NCBI GenBank assembly: GCA_964023205.1
Contig: OZ026840.1
Coordinates: forward strand, 27,098,064-27,162,063
Source of the DNA: Lutraria lutraria
Lineage: Eukaryota > Mollusca > Bivalvia > Venerida > Mactridae
Direction: 5' to 3'
DNA length: 64,000 bases
Shown: piece after piece, positions 1 to 12,448 of the stretch
How the letters are laid out: each line of letters starts with the position of its first letter
Position numbering within the stretch: position 1 is the first letter of the stretch
Made by a program: the position numbers and the translations under genes
The notes under the pieces: model-generated
The model's input: only the letters and a program-made list of their open reading frames with translations
The model's database searches: none
What the model was told of the DNA's origin: nothing

Positions 1-1665
1 TATGTCTGTCAACACATTTAATAATGAAAGTCTTCAAGAGTCACAGTAGTGTATTGGAGGAAAGCCATTACCGGTATATCTATCCCATTTTAAAAGACCA
101 AAACTCTGATAAACGGTTACTGTTGAATTACAGAGGTATCATTACTCCCATGCATTAGTAAACTGTATAGTTCTTTTATAAACAAGAGAATTAGTTGTTA
201 TTTGGAAGATGCTGACATTTTAGCAGACAAACGAAAAGTTTTTTGTTGTGGTAGTTCATGTGAGGATCATGTCTACTCACTAAGTATATTCTCATTCGAA
301 ACCATAACAATCTTCATACGGCCTTCTTCGACCTACAGAAGGCCTTTTACTGTGTCGATAGAGACATACTTCTGTACAAACTATTGTTAAACAGCATAGA
401 TGGAAAGATGTACAGTGCTGTGAAAAGCATGTATGAGCACACAACCACTTGTATAAGAATAAACAACAAACTTGTTAGTGAGATAAATGATCTTGGTCTT
501 AGAGTGATTATCGAGTGATACTGCGATATCCATACTATCCCACGGGGACGACATTGTCCTTATTGCATAATCCGAACGTGACTTGCAAACCATGCTAGAT
601 ACACTTCATAATTAGTGCAAGAGGTGGCTGGTATCAATCATTATCGGAAAAATAAATATGTATGGATTTTAGGAGATGTCGACATCCCTCTAAGGAATCC
701 AATTACTACTTTGGAAATAATATATTGGAACTAGTCAAAGAATACAAATATATATACCAAGGTGTAATCTTCGATGAAAAACTGAAATTTGATAACCATT
801 ATTATGCTTTAGGTAAAGCTGCTGGTCGCGCACTTGGTGGATTGATGAATAAAATTCATGGGATGCCGGACTTAGGTTTTAAATCCTACAAAAACTGGTG
901 TTTAATTCATGTGTTGTTCCGGTTATGGATTACTGCTCCACTGTATGGGTTATAAAAATTGGTAATCTTGGTAATGTTGAGAACTGTAGGTCTATCAGAT
1001 ATTATATCTAGGCATTCACAGATTTGCCTCTGTGGCAGCAATAATCGGTGATATAGGTTGGGTTCCTAGCCGATATAGAAGATGGTTGAATATGCTTACA
1101 TATCGGAATATATTTGTAAACTTTGATAATGATAGGTTTACGAAATTAGTGTTTGCTCATGATTATGAATTATGTAATAATAACTGGTGCAGTGAGATAA
1201 AGTATTTTATGACTTCACTTGGTCTTTTAAATTATTTCCATACTGAATCTCATGTTGATCTCAAGATTGAGGAAGCTAAAATGAAAGATCTTTACTTTAC
1301 TCAGTGGAAAGATATGATGGAACGCCCCCGAAATTCAGAAAGTACAGATCTTTTATACTAAAGACTATATTCTGTTCAATTTGACTAAGTATGGACACAC
1401 ACGGCACAATTCCATTGTGGAATACTCCCACTCAGGGTTGAAACAGGAAGCTATATTGGTGAACCACTAAATGATAGATTCTGTAGGCTTGTTTGAGCAA
1501 TTTTGTGGAGGACGAAACTCACTTTATGTTGCATTGTCGGAAGTACAATGGTATTAGATGTCAGTCATTTGGTGATTTCCTTAATGAAAATCTATTCATT
1601 GGACTAAATGACAGTGATAAACTAAAGTGTTTGTTTAAAAACCATGTTTGAAAAGTGGCAAAATA
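1..1665 (+). pseudogene. Degenerate non-LTR retrotransposon (LINE) reverse transcriptase remnant
   Basis: Reverse-transcriptase-like peptides appear in successive shifting frames. Near 328-370 one frame reads FFDLQKAFYCVDRD, the RT block that normally carries a catalytic Asp (KAFD), here Tyr. Near 545-565 GDDIVLIA corresponds to the YADD box. 662-955 and 1032-1361 resemble the RT thumb and connection regions, and 1500-1620 encodes an EDE.HF..HC.KY pattern like the C-terminal Cys/His region of the LINE at 14.4-16.4 kb. Many stops and frameshifts rule out function. The order matches the second LINE, so both probably belong to related CR1/L2-like clades; that clade name is inference. The remnant begins at or before base 1. 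Confidence 0.75.
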
Positions 1666-3089
1666 TCTAGTTATAAGCGTACTTGCCTAGGCGTGATGCT
1701 ATATGTACATGATAACATAACCTAAATGTTTAAACTCAATCTTGATTCAAAAGTAGTGTATTTGCTTAAGATGGTCTAAACTAAAGACTATCACATTGCA
1801 CATGCAATTGTATATATAACCCATTTCGAATGTTTATTTGTTAATGCATTATATTCTTTATATAGATTATAACTCATACTTTGCGTATTATACGATCTAT
1901 GCTTCTTATGCTGTCTAAATAGCAAACTCCAGATCTATCGTATTTCTTGACACTCTCAAGACAGTGGTAGGTTATCATTCTTTATTGTAGTTAGATCTGG
2001 GAGGTTTTATCGGTTTATCGCTATATCGCTATATCAGCTAGACAATATGAATATCACAAATTCTTTTCAGCATACCGATATATTGGGTTTAGCTTAAATT
2101 AAATAACTGAACTTTATGTTTACAAGGACTTTTATATAAGTCCTTGATGTTTATTATAGGAAAAAAAGTTCATACATTGTTTTAAAGTGTTATTTATGTC
2201 TAAATGCTGGTCAGTCTTGTAATATTATTAACTGTGCACACGTACATATTTATACATGCATTAATAGTTTCAACATAGCTAAAAACAATTTTGAAGTGTG
2301 AAACTACACTGTCAGCTATAGTCATTATATAAATGTTAATTGGTAATGTTTTTCTGTAAATTTACTATTCATATATATCACGATATGTATCGCGATACAG
2401 CATGAAATATTAATTGTGATATATCGTGATACGCTTTAAAGGACCAATACACAGTTCTAATTGTAGTCCATTTCATAAGAGAAGTCTAATTATTTCGTTT
2501 CGATTTAGGCGTCCGATAGTGAAATTTGCATTGCCTGGTATTCTAATTTGTTAGTGAGTTTGCTTGTTTTTGACTGTATATGCATTTACTGTTATTTAGG
2601 AAGATGCAAAGCATTAATAATTATTCATCTTAATCTTCCAGCATTTATCATACAATATACACAAAATGTATACTTAACATCTTAGTAATGCTGTTTAAAT
2701 TGTTTTGTAATGACCATATATTGTAAAGTAGCCCTAATAGTCAAAGGATGAGTGCATTTCTGTTTCCGTCGATAGCATAATGAACAGTAGATATATATTC
2801 TAATGATATTGTCAAGTATTCAATACCTTTTAACAAAAAGTTCAGTGTGAATTAACATTTTTATTAGCATGCTGTAGATGTGCCATTCATAATCATATTA
2901 ACTTTTTAGCATTTTAGAATAACCGAAAAAGGATGAAATACTTACATATGTATATGTCTGTTAATAGTGACTCATAGGCCCATGGGGCCGGGTGATTTTT
3001 ATTGTGTTTGTATTTATGTATATTGTATAAATGTATCACAGATCACAATATATGATAAACAAATTTTCTTCTTCTTACAATTCAAACAG
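1666..3089. other. AT-rich non-coding stretch with TATCGCGATA palindromes
   Basis: I see no gene here. The segment is AT-rich. 2009-2060 (repeated ATCGCTAT) and 2365-2440 (ATCACGATATGTATCGCGATAC and TGATATATCGTGATAC) carry short palindromic motifs resembling those at 59105-59460. They may be ends of a small non-autonomous transposon, but no target duplication could be fixed. Confidence 0.4.
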
Positions 3090-3185
3090 GTGAAAACCAT
3101 GGAGCATACAGAGCCAAGAATGCAAGAAGTTTGAACCCCAATAAGAACTCGCCTGACGCTGCACGACTTGCTAAGTGCCAACAAA
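3090..3185 (+). CDS. Internal coding exon, unknown host gene (exon a)
   Basis: A pyrimidine-rich tract ending TTCAAACAG precedes a 96-nt segment ending at a GTAAGA donor. Only one frame is open; it takes one base from the previous exon and leaves one base over. The peptide is polar and basic (ENHGAYRAKNARSLNPNK...). The next candidate exon (4163-4194) starts with exactly the two bases needed, which is the main reason to call this an exon. The upstream exon was not found. Confidence 0.5.
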
Positions 3186-3677
3186 GTAAGAAATATGAAA
3201 ACATCCATGCCTATCTGATTATTCAATGTAACTTGATTCAATGTGTGTTTTAAAACAAGTCTAATTATTGTGATCACTGGGTCATAAGTATTGTGCAAAA
3301 AGCTTCAATAAGTTGTCATTTATTTCAATCCTTTATTTGCATGGTTATAAATTATCCAGACTGTCCAGACATTTCACTAGGCCAGTTGTTGTTTTCCAAA
3401 TTTGTCAAAATCTAGATTTTGGGGGGGGGGGAGCATTGTTGTTGAAGATTGGCTGCTTCGTTTCAATGTATGTCAACCTTAAAAAAGACTGTGCTAATAA
3501 TTTTAGCTGTGTCAAAGCTTTGAAATAGTCTGTCTACTAATGAAAATTTGGCATCGGGCATATCAGGCACATATCATTTCTCTTACCAACATACATATGA
3601 ACTTACTATAATGGTTTAAATACTAGTATGTAGTGGTGTGATATATTGTATTTATAAATTGGCTGGCATATTCACCA

Positions 3678-3750
3678 GCCCGATTAGCTCAGTTGGTAGA
3701 GCATCTGACTTGCAAGCAGGAGGTCGTGGGTTCGAGCCACGCATCGGGTA
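3678..3750 (+). repeat. tRNA-derived SINE copy 1 (tRNA-Ala-like head)
   Basis: A cloverleaf can be drawn: acceptor GCCCGAT/ATCGGGT, D arm GCTC/GAGC, anticodon loop CTTGCAA (anticodon TGC) and TTCGAGC T-loop. Box A and box B of a Pol III promoter are both present. The sequences on both sides (TATAAATTGGCTG upstream, ACATTATTTTCT downstream) are shared with copies at 3958, 8490 and 16800, so this is an interspersed element and not a lone tRNA gene. It lacks the G3:U70 pair of true tRNA-Ala. Confidence 0.75.
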
Positions 3751-3957
3751 CATTATTTTCTCCTCCTAATAAAATTTGGTGCTGTGAGTGTGTGACTAGC
3801 CTTGGAATCCTAGAGCTAGGGTGAAGCAAATGTCTGGGTTAGTTTAAAGAGCCTGTGATTGTCGCGATTATTTGTATTAGTTTACTTTTAATAAAAAGGA
3901 AGAAGGAATGTAGCAGTGTGATATATTGTATTTATAAATTGGCTGTGATATTCACCA

Positions 3958-4030
3958 GCCTGATTAGCTCAGTTGGTAGAGCATCTGACTTGTAAGCAGG
4001 AGGTCACAGGTTTGAGCCCTGCATTGGGTA
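3958..4030 (+). repeat. tRNA-derived SINE copy 2 (tandem duplicate)
   Basis: This copy sits 280 bp after copy 1 in the same orientation, with the same leader (GTGTGATATATTGTATTTATAAATTGGCTG). The anticodon loop is CTTGTAA (TGT instead of TGC) and the T arm has several substitutions. Leader and tail are duplicated along with the tRNA-like core, so segmental tandem duplication is more likely than independent insertion. Confidence 0.75.
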
Positions 4031-4162
4031 CATTATTTTCTTGATAAATAAATGAAACTAGGTCAATATGGTCTTTAGTTATAAAATGATAGGAGTTTTT
4101 AATACTCAAAAGTAGAAACTGTAATTTGCTTCTTCTGAAATTTCTTTGGTGAACTTTTCCAG

Positions 4163-4194
4163 GTGTAGCAGAGAGAATATGTGCAAGAAAACAG
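4163..4194 (+). CDS. Internal coding micro-exon, unknown host gene (exon b)
   Basis: A 32-nt exon between acceptor TTTTCCAG and donor GTAAAT. Its two leading bases complete the codon left by exon a, followed by ten codons (VAERICARKQ) ending in phase 0. The following exon at 5184 is open in phase 0. Three consecutive compatible phases argue against chance, although each exon is short. Confidence 0.45.
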
Positions 4195-5183
4195 GTAAAT
4201 GACCAAGTGAGTACACTAACTAATTGAGCTTAGTAACCTTTAAGCATGATTCAGTATGTTTACATGTAAATTTTGTTTGCTCCGTTAAATCAAACAATAC
4301 TTTGATGACAGATATTCATGGTTCTCATGAAGACAACAATTCAAAGTTCCCTGATCAAAATTAGCACCAACAAGTCAGCAGCTAATACATGTTACATGTA
4401 TCTATAAGCATGAAATATACTTTTAATGTCAAGCATTATTTTGTTTTTATCATGCTAAAACATGCATGAAATTCCATGCTACTAAATATCTATTAGTTCT
4501 GTTTTAGAGCATTTAGAGGGTGGTGTACAAATTTCCTCCCTATTAATTCACCCTAAGTATTAGTCAACTAACTCTCTCTTCTCCAGCTGTACTATGAAAT
4601 TCACAAATATATTTCAGGCAACATAATTATACATACAAGTGTATTATGTATTAACCAATATGACTGATTTCCCTGATCAAATTCAAAATTCCCTGACTTT
4701 TCCCTAACCTTGAACAATGATAATTTTTGCTTGTCCATGAAAACCATGATATTTAAAAATATGCATATAGTGTTATAAGATAAAAACATTGGATTTTGTT
4801 TACACTCTAGTGACTTCATTTATTGACTAATTCTTATCATATTAATCAGTAAATTTGTTTAACCTGAAGGTCTTTGATGAGTTTGATTATGGGTGGAATT
4901 GAACTAGTACTTGTAGAGTTATGGGCTCTCAACTTAGAAAAATTGCTACATTTTAGCTTGTTTACAGTATAATAGCACCTTCATTTCTTCAATAATCATA
5001 CAACATGTATTTACACAGAATGTAAATTGACCTGCATCCAGTGTTCATGAACATTAGTGTTGGTTTTGATCAAAATCTATGTAGAAACGGGTTATACCAG
5101 ATGAAAACTGTTTATAGTGTCTTTGGTCTCAGGTGTGCGATCTAGGGCAATCTTGACCCTCTTGTTTCAATTACAATTTTCAG

Positions 5184-5360
5184 GAGCACTTAGCAGACAT
5201 CATCAGGTATGAGACACGGATGCCCAAGGCCATAGCAAAAGTCATTAGGGTGACATTTTCCGAAAACCAGCCGGCAACATGTTCCTTCAAGGGAGGAGTG
5301 ACTACCACAGGGACGCCAAGACCAAGCCTGCCTGAAGCAGAAAGGGACATGATAATAATG
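5184..5360 (+). CDS. Coding exon with BEN-domain-like sequence (tentative; exon c)
   Basis: The acceptor TTTTCAG and donor GTACAA enclose 177 nt (59 codons) open in phase 0 and clearly more GC-rich than its surroundings. The peptide (EHLADIIRYETRMPKAIAKV...) includes a TCSFKGG patch and then RPSLPEAERDMII. From memory this arrangement (R..F/T.M...A..VR..FS...., a small Gly-rich turn, then L....RD.I) resembles the BEN domain of DNA- and chromatin-binding proteins; that call is weak. Together with 3090-3185 and 4163-4194 it forms three exons with matching phases. No terminal exon was recognised downstream. It could also be part of a transposon-derived gene. Confidence 0.5.
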
Positions 5361-7126
5361 GTACAAATTTAAATTATCAAGTCTGTATTCAGCATAACAT
5401 TAAAATCAATATGATTACTAAAGTAATTGTTTTCTCATATGTTTCACAGTCCAGCTATTGTGATCACTGGGGTGTTTGTTCTGTCTTTGGCATTGCCATC
5501 AGCACTTTAATGTGATTCATAACTCAAAAAATACATGAGAATAAGTGTCACTAAAGTATGTGGAAAATATGTAATTTTTAAATGAATTAAGAAGTCATGA
5601 TTATGACCCCTTGTACTAGTAAGGGTATATTGCTTTGCACATGTCAGTTCCATACGTAACTTAACCTTAGGCCTAAGGTCTTCGGACTTGGCTTGGGGGT
5701 TGATCATCACATGTAGATGACCCCTATTGATTTTTTGGTCAAAGTCACAGTGACCTTAAACACAAAAACCTTGTCGAACCAATTACTAGAAAACGATTTA
5801 GCCTTAGTTGGAAGGTTGGTCATCACATGTAGATCATGCGGCCCCTATGGATGTTTAGGCCTGTTGGCTCAGTTTCTCTCAGTGTAAAAGCCTTGTTTTG
5901 TTTGTTTATTTATATTGAGTTTTACGCTCCTTTTCAACAGTCAAAGTCATAATTGTTGTCATATTGTCAGATCAATGACAAGAAATTACTATCCAGTTGG
6001 TGCTTGCAGGACATCAATGTTTGACAAAACAACTTTTTTTCAGATGTCATCTCTCGACTGTTTTCTGTGGATGCCTCAGAAATATTATTTCAGATAATCC
6101 ATGGTTTAGGACTATCCAGGGTAAAAGAAATCGATGAAGAAAGGGAGATCACTTATCACTTCGTTTGAAGGGGATGTATAAAAAGAAATCATGAAATGAA
6201 ATATACATGTGATACAAGAATATTGTAAGCACACTTTGAAATAAATAAAATCCTGACCAAAAATTAATGTAGGATAACACCAGGTTTTCAGATAATTCAA
6301 GTTAAGATAAAATTCGAATTCATTTTACACTGAACTTGAATGGTCCATTAACAATAAGCTTTGGGAACAGTGTATTGTCATCCTTTGATAATTGCAAATC
6401 TGTGGTTCAGATTCTAAAATGGTCCATATAAAACAGAATAACATATTAAATCATAAGTGTACATCTACTGATGCCAATTAATCTTCAGTAACAACTTTAT
6501 ATTACAAGCTAAATTGTTTACTGAATGGCGCGTTGTCAGCTATAAGGAGATTGCCGTAAGTCAATGGAAAGTTTTCATACACAAGTACATGATGTAATAC
6601 ACTGTAATAAAACTGAACCTTTAAAGATAACATCATTTTGTTCAATCTATTTTCTTTCAATATGCGAAGTCTCAGCTTTTATTCCTCTTTTCCATAGAGT
6701 AATTTTGAGATCGTCAAGTAAAAGTTGCGAGCATTAAACACTGTTATCTAACGTTAGATATGAGAACACCAAACACAGTCGCCATGTACTTATACCCCAT
6801 CGTTTTTGTTTTATACTTTAAACCAAAACTTGTCGGTTATCTGTGTTATACGCACATATATTTTACAAAGTGGATATAATACTGTCGACCAAAGTCCAAA
6901 AGAAGTGCGGCTTTCATTGTGTTTGCCTAATACGTTCTATGAATAGACAATTTTGGTTTCAGAAAAAAATGTATGAAAACATACATAGTTTCCGAATAGT
7001 CCGTCCATCTACTAACCACATTCACGTTCTATATGCGAGCTATTGTCAAGCTACCCTACATAATTCAGAGGTGGAGGACAATTTGTCGTATGTTGTAATA
7101 TCATTAATATGTCAGGCCAGTGTCAT
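5361..7126. other. Non-coding stretch, no recognised feature
   Basis: AT-rich sequence with many stops in all frames. ORFs here are about 60-105 codons with no domain signal. I see no RNA gene or repeat that can be bounded. Confidence 0.5.
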
Positions 7127-7199
7127 GAGTCGCCCAGGGTTTGAACACATAACCTTTTAATCAGTAGACCAACGCTTTAACCACTAAGCTGATCGACTC
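7127..7199 (-). repeat. Degenerate tRNA-like sequence (probable SINE remnant)
   Basis: On the minus strand a GAGTCG acceptor strand pairs with CGACTC at the other end. A D-arm-like AGCTTAGTGGTTAAAGC and a T-loop-like GTTCAAACC lie between. The anticodon stem does not pair well, so a functional tRNA is unlikely. Confidence 0.45.
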
Positions 7200-7744
7200 A
7201 CGGCCATCTTGTTAACCATGACATCAAATATGATTTCCATCACATTAATTTAAAATACGTTTAAATGTATGAAACATCGGTAAGTGGGTCATTTCAGGGA
7301 CTTCCGACCACTGCAGTACAGTTCCATGTAGTATCTATTGATACGAGGTAGCCGCGGTTAGTGCGCTGACAATCCGGGTTGAATACACGGTGATGGCAGG
7401 CCATACACTTAAATGAAAATCAGACAACAATGTCCATTTTTCTCCACATGTGGAGAAGTTGTCGGATCCGCGCGAAAGGTTAAGTTAGTACTGGTTCGAA
7501 TACTGTCCAGCAAAACTTGTTTAGTGAATATAACTGTTAAATTGTTGAAATAAATAAATATTATTGATACAAGACTATAAAGATTGGACAGAACTAGAAA
7601 ACAGACACAAAAACGACTACAGGGCTTGTATAAAATGTGCTTTATCAGCCTGTAGATCTCTTTATATAGCAGTGTCCGTAATTGTGACACGTGCTTTAGC
7701 TTTATAAACAGCTTGAAGTGTAGTGCTTACATGCAGAATGAGGC

Positions 7745-8185
7745 TGTAAAGGAAATCTGAATATGGAAGATAACAAAAGTTGTATTGAGGGTACTTTTGT
7801 GACGAGTTATCAAATATTAACTGATGATTATTTGTATATGTGGATATTGTTGATGGAGCATTAAACTTAATAAAAATATAAAACTAACATTAACAATAAC
7901 GATTACTTTAACAAAATAAAGAATAGGTCTGGACAGTGGTCTTCAACTGACGAGTTCATGAACTGTATCATCAAATATTTAGCTTGTGAGAATTTGAGAC
8001 ATAATACAAAGTTCGTGCGCTAGATGGAGAATTTTATAATCACAGAAATCACGAGAAGCATGCGTAGTTGGTAAATATTCGGTTGTAACTTTGGAATGTC
8101 ATTCAGTAGAGATTTAGGAGTGTAAAAAGCAGACGACATATTGATTGGATCAATCAAAATATGTATATTGAATATTACTAGAATA
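7745..8185 (+). repeat. Dispersed repeat, copy A
   Basis: The core TACTTTAACAAAATAAAGAATAGGTCTGGACAGTGGTCTTCAA, then ATCATCAAATATTTAG, the ATCACG..GCATG region and TGGAATGTCATT recur in the same order and orientation at 13905-14376. It is interrupted by small indels and has no coding potential. It may be a solo 5' region of the LINE family that follows copy B, or an unrelated repeat. Confidence 0.7.
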
Positions 8186-8489
8186 TAAATATATTTTTAT
8201 GTTAAATCCAAAATCGTTATTCTGACAGCAAATTATGAATAGAGATATTCACACGGGTGAATTTTAGTCCCGTAAAATAATTGCAACACGGTGTCCCATA
8301 AATGGTATAAATTTGTGTGCACTGGAAGATACAGAAACAGTACTGTCAGGAACATGCAGTACTGCTACATTCTTCCTAGCTTTTTATTCAAATTATTTTA
8401 TCGCGAAAACTACATGCTCTTTTGACTTACCAAGCCTTTGTTTAACCCTATTTGATTCTAAGGCTATTTTCACATTAATGAATAGGAGG

Positions 8490-8620
8490 AAGAAATTAAT
8501 GTACAGTACCTGATGCGGGGCTCGAACTCGCAACCTCCTTGCAAGTCAGATGCTATGTAAACTAAGATAATCGGACTGTTAATAGTACAGCCAATTTATA
8601 AGTATGTGTACTGTCTACAG
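8490..8620 (-). repeat. tRNA-derived SINE copy 3
   Basis: The reverse complement reads TATAAATTGGCTG, then a tRNA-like body with GCATCTGACTTGCAAG and GTTCGAGCC, and a tail rich in CTTCCTCCTATT. It is the same family as 3678 and 3958, with a 4-base loss in the anticodon-stem region. Confidence 0.65.
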
Positions 8621-10813
8621 TACTTCTACATTTGCATTTTAATCTTAAACGAGACGAAGGACTTTCATACATATATACGTCCTTGACAAGACTTATTAGC
8701 TATATTTATTTTCGAAACATTAAAGCATTCGAAAATCTCGCGCATGCGTCGTTGTCAGTGTCCAAATTTGAGTTGCAGTTATACTCCAATATTATATTCA
8801 TTTCACGCGGTTCGATAGTATAGCGTGAAATATTTGTCTTTCCGCGTAGCATATTACTAAGTGTGTTTTATACAGTAGCGCTCGAAAATCTCGTGCGCGT
8901 AATGTTTAAAATTGTGGTCAGGTGGTATGGTGTGTAATTGGTCATTCTTCGCAAGTTCAATTTCAGTAGTAAATACAGTATTCAAAATTTCAAATGTCTG
9001 AAAACGATTTCGTTTATTATGATTATGTATATTTTGTATTATCATGATCATACTGTCGAACTTTAATATCGCATTTGTACACAGTGTGGCCCCATTTGCT
9101 CTGCAATCTGAAACTTGACATGGGGTACTGGTTTCCAGAGAATGTTTTCCCTACAGGGTTTTGATCTCTGGTTATTCCTGAGCGATTCAGTTTGCACACT
9201 AGAGTTTTTCAATGATACGGCTGTGTTATGTACTCGTATACAATGATTGATACCATTGAACATGTATATACATTCTATGTACAATTCACTTGCTGCTTTC
9301 TTGGTCGCCAAATAAAACACAGCACCGTCCGGTATTGCAAATAAGGGAAGTTGTTTGTGTTTTGTTTGTAGCATATATATAAAAAGTAATGGTAAAGCAA
9401 AGTCCAAAAAATAACGGGCGGCTGTCCATTGAGAGCGATCCATTCGTAAAATTATTGGACAATGAGAACAAAAGGATGACATCACAGGAACGATTTAACA
9501 AATGTTAAAACTGTTGCAAATGAATCAAAAGTATATAATGTACTGCTCAGGGTAAGTTTGTGTCTTGTAATAATGTATACCTGTATCTACCACCGGACGT
9601 ACCGCCCTCAACATTTCTTCTCTGTATCTCCTAAGCCTGTAAGTATTATAATGAGTAAAAGACGAAAATGATCAAAACATAGTAGTAACATTATTCTAAA
9701 AGCGATGTTACAGTTGAGGTTTACAACGGATAACGAAGTAGAAGCATGTTTAAAAACAACTAATATTATTTCTATAATTGAAGTTTAACTTTGTCATAAA
9801 TTTTCTGAATTAAATGAATGTTGATTTCTTGGGGTTACATCTAATTTAGGCAAAATTGTTTTCCTGCAATTCTTATATTTCATAATCATTCCGATTAATA
9901 CCTATCTCATCTCCTACAAATTCAGTATACAAGGCCAAGCTCTGAAGTATATATATATTTCGTAATGATCATCGCACGAGAATGTTTTAACAAAATGTAC
10001 ACCTTGATACTAGATACACTTTTTACTAGAGGGAGGTCGAAGTTGATCAAAAGACACAGGTTATTTAATATGTGGTATCACGGGGAATGTATTTGTGCTG
10101 TTGTACAGGTAAATTAAGGTCTCCCAAAACAGAATCAAAAGAAGTCTTATATCATGACAGTTAATGAAAGTACAAGTGCATTAATTAGAAATCATGATCA
10201 GAAAATAGGTTTTGCATTTTATAAAAGTGTGGGATATGGCTATGAAATAGACAGCAACAATTAAAACAACATGTTATCATAGATGGTTGCAACAAAATGC
10301 TTAAATTCGACTGGTCACAGTTCGTGCTATTCGCCTTCGTCCTCCGTGAATATGGCATTGCTTATATGCAACGCTGTAATATATGTTACCAACGTGTAAT
10401 GAATCATGCTATCAAGGAGACAGTCTTATTGCATTGTTCTGTTTCATTCTCATTTCCTTAATTAACATGAATAATATACAATTACACTATTTCTTCATAA
10501 AATTCCGATACTTTACCTCCGCATACGCAGTGTCGAACGGGAAGAAGTATGGAGCATTATAAGTCAGCCATTCAAAATGTTTACGGAACTCTAGGGCATC
10601 TCCTAAGATTTCATAACTTTCATGAAACTTCAATAATTTGTAATATCAAACCATAGCATTTTTTCCAAGTTATTACGTTTGGCAACACATTATCAAACAA
10701 CATGTTTTCTATTAACATGAATATGTATTAGCAGTAAAGTGAACTGCATATTTAATGTATATTCAATCATCCGATATTTACAGTTATTCAAATACAGATG
10801 GCTATATACCTTG
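8621..10813. other. Non-coding stretch, no recognised feature
   Basis: The overlapping minus-strand ORFs at 9063-9501 have no recognisable domain and no matching splice or promoter structure. The rest is AT-rich spacer. Confidence 0.45.
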
Positions 10814-12448
10814 TACAGGGTGTCCCAGAATATATGTCCACTTAAATAATGCCTATAATTTCATCAAAATAGCTTACTTATAATGAAATTTGGTCTCAAT
10901 TTGAAGGTAAAAGATATCAATTTTTCATAATTACAAGAATGGCGTCGTGCGACGTCATGGTAACGCTGTATGATGTCATGAATGATGTCATTAGTTTCAG
11001 ACGTCCAAAGTGGCTTCCAGATATGAAATTGTGAAGCTCTACTATGAAAATGGAAAATTTCCGTCTATTGTGCAAAGAAAATTATTAAGAATGTATCCCA
11101 CAGTGAAAGTACCTTCAAGTAAACAAATAACTCGCTTGGTAAAAAAATTTGAACAGCATGGGACTATTTTAGACAGAAGGAAAGACAACAAAGGAAGACC
11201 GAGGAGTGCACGTTCAGAAGAACAAATTGAATTTGTATCACAAGTTGTTGAAGTCACGCCAAGAACATCTGTTAGGAAGGTATTTAGTGACATTACCAAC
11301 AGTTCTAGTAAATCTTCTGTGCATAGAATGCTTAGATATGACTTGAAACTTCTTCCATATAAAGTTTCTTTGATGCAGCACTTAAAAGATGATGACATTT
11401 CTGCTAGACTAGCATTTGCAGAATGGATACAAAACCATGACGAATTAGCTGACATTATTTGGTTTAGTAACGAGTCTCATTTCCATCTAGATGGACATGT
11501 TAACAAGCAAAACGTTAGATACTGGGGATCTTCAAAGCCAGAAATCTATGATGAAAGGCCGCTACATAGCCAGAAGGTGACGGTATGGGCCGCCATGAGC
11601 TCCTCGGGTGTTATCGGACCTTTCTTTTACGAAGAAAATGGAGAATGCTGCACCATTAATGCTGAACGTTACATGGTCATATTAAAGAGAAGGTTTATCC
11701 CTGAATTGATAAAAAGGGGAAATAGACTTGATTCATGCTGGTTTCAGCAGGATGGTGCGACTCCGCATACAGCAAATAATGTGCTAACATGGCTAGATCA
11801 AACGTTTGGCAACCGTGTGATTTCTTTGAAGACGGCTAATGTTTGGCCTCCCCATTCACCCGATCTGAGCCCCTTAGATTTCTTTCTTTGGGGATATTTA
11901 AAGGACAAGGTATACAATCCTAAACCGACATGTATTGCTGAATTGAAAAACGCTATTCGTAGGGAAATGAGGAAGATTCCGAGAGGTACATGTGTGAGCG
12001 TCATACGTAACTTTAGGGAACGTATTGGGCTTGTGGGGCGAAATAACGGTGGTCACTTAGAACATATCATTTAGAACTGGTAAGTAAATAATGAAAATAA
12101 TTGTTTGATGCACAAAAACTTATGTCTATACCCTTTAAAATGAGATATTATTCCACTGTTTGTGACATGTCTTTGAAAAGTTATAGCCGTTAAGAACATC
12201 ATTTTCGCGCAACGCAATTATGTGGTGTACATTTTTTTAAGTATTATAAATATGAAGAAATTTTATTTTTAGTAATGACACAGTTTGTTATTCATTATCA
12301 CGAAAATTCGCATTCCGGGTCATTGGTATCTATGGTGACGTGTTACTACAAAGGTATAAGGTATAAATATGATGCACACTATTTGAAGTTACTTATGTAA
12401 GAAAATCATTAAACTGCACGGAAAACTAAACTTTTTAGAGACACTGTA
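10814..12448 (+). mobile_element. Tc1/mariner-type DNA transposon
   Basis: The element starts TACAGGGTGTCCCAGAAT and ends ...CTCTGTAAAAAG-type sequence whose reverse complement is TACAGTGTCTCTAAAAAG, so the termini share TACAG.GTGTC and are flanked by TA. Length about 1.63 kb is typical for mariner. One long transposase frame lies between. The termini have diverged and the transposase has lost key residues, so it is immobile by itself. Confidence 0.85.
11010..12074 (+). pseudogene. Mariner-type transposase, open frame but catalytically impaired
   Basis: The 354-codon frame is uninterrupted. The N-terminal 1-110 is a DUF4817/paired-like helix-turn-helix region (YEIVKLYYENGKFPSIVQRKL). The DDE/D catalytic domain follows: the first acidic motif reads WFSNESHF at about 151-158, where relatives have FSDE, so the catalytic Asp is Asn154. 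The second motif is WFQQDGATPHT (Asp248) and the third SPDLSPLDFFLWGYLK (Asp285/290). The frame opens with GTG where ATG is expected, and the first in-frame Met lies inside the DNA-binding region. Cut-and-paste transposition of the host element would have been its role; loss of one metal ligand and of the start codon points to an inactive copy that has kept its frame. Confidence 0.85.

Noticed and set aside
3678..4030. Functional tRNA-Ala or tRNA-Thr genes
   Set aside because: Flanks conserved among dispersed copies and mismatched anticodon stems indicate SINEs. A working gene at 3678 cannot be fully excluded.
9063..9501. Minus ORFs of 140 and 71 codons
   Set aside because: Overlapping frames without domains; splice or promoter context missing.
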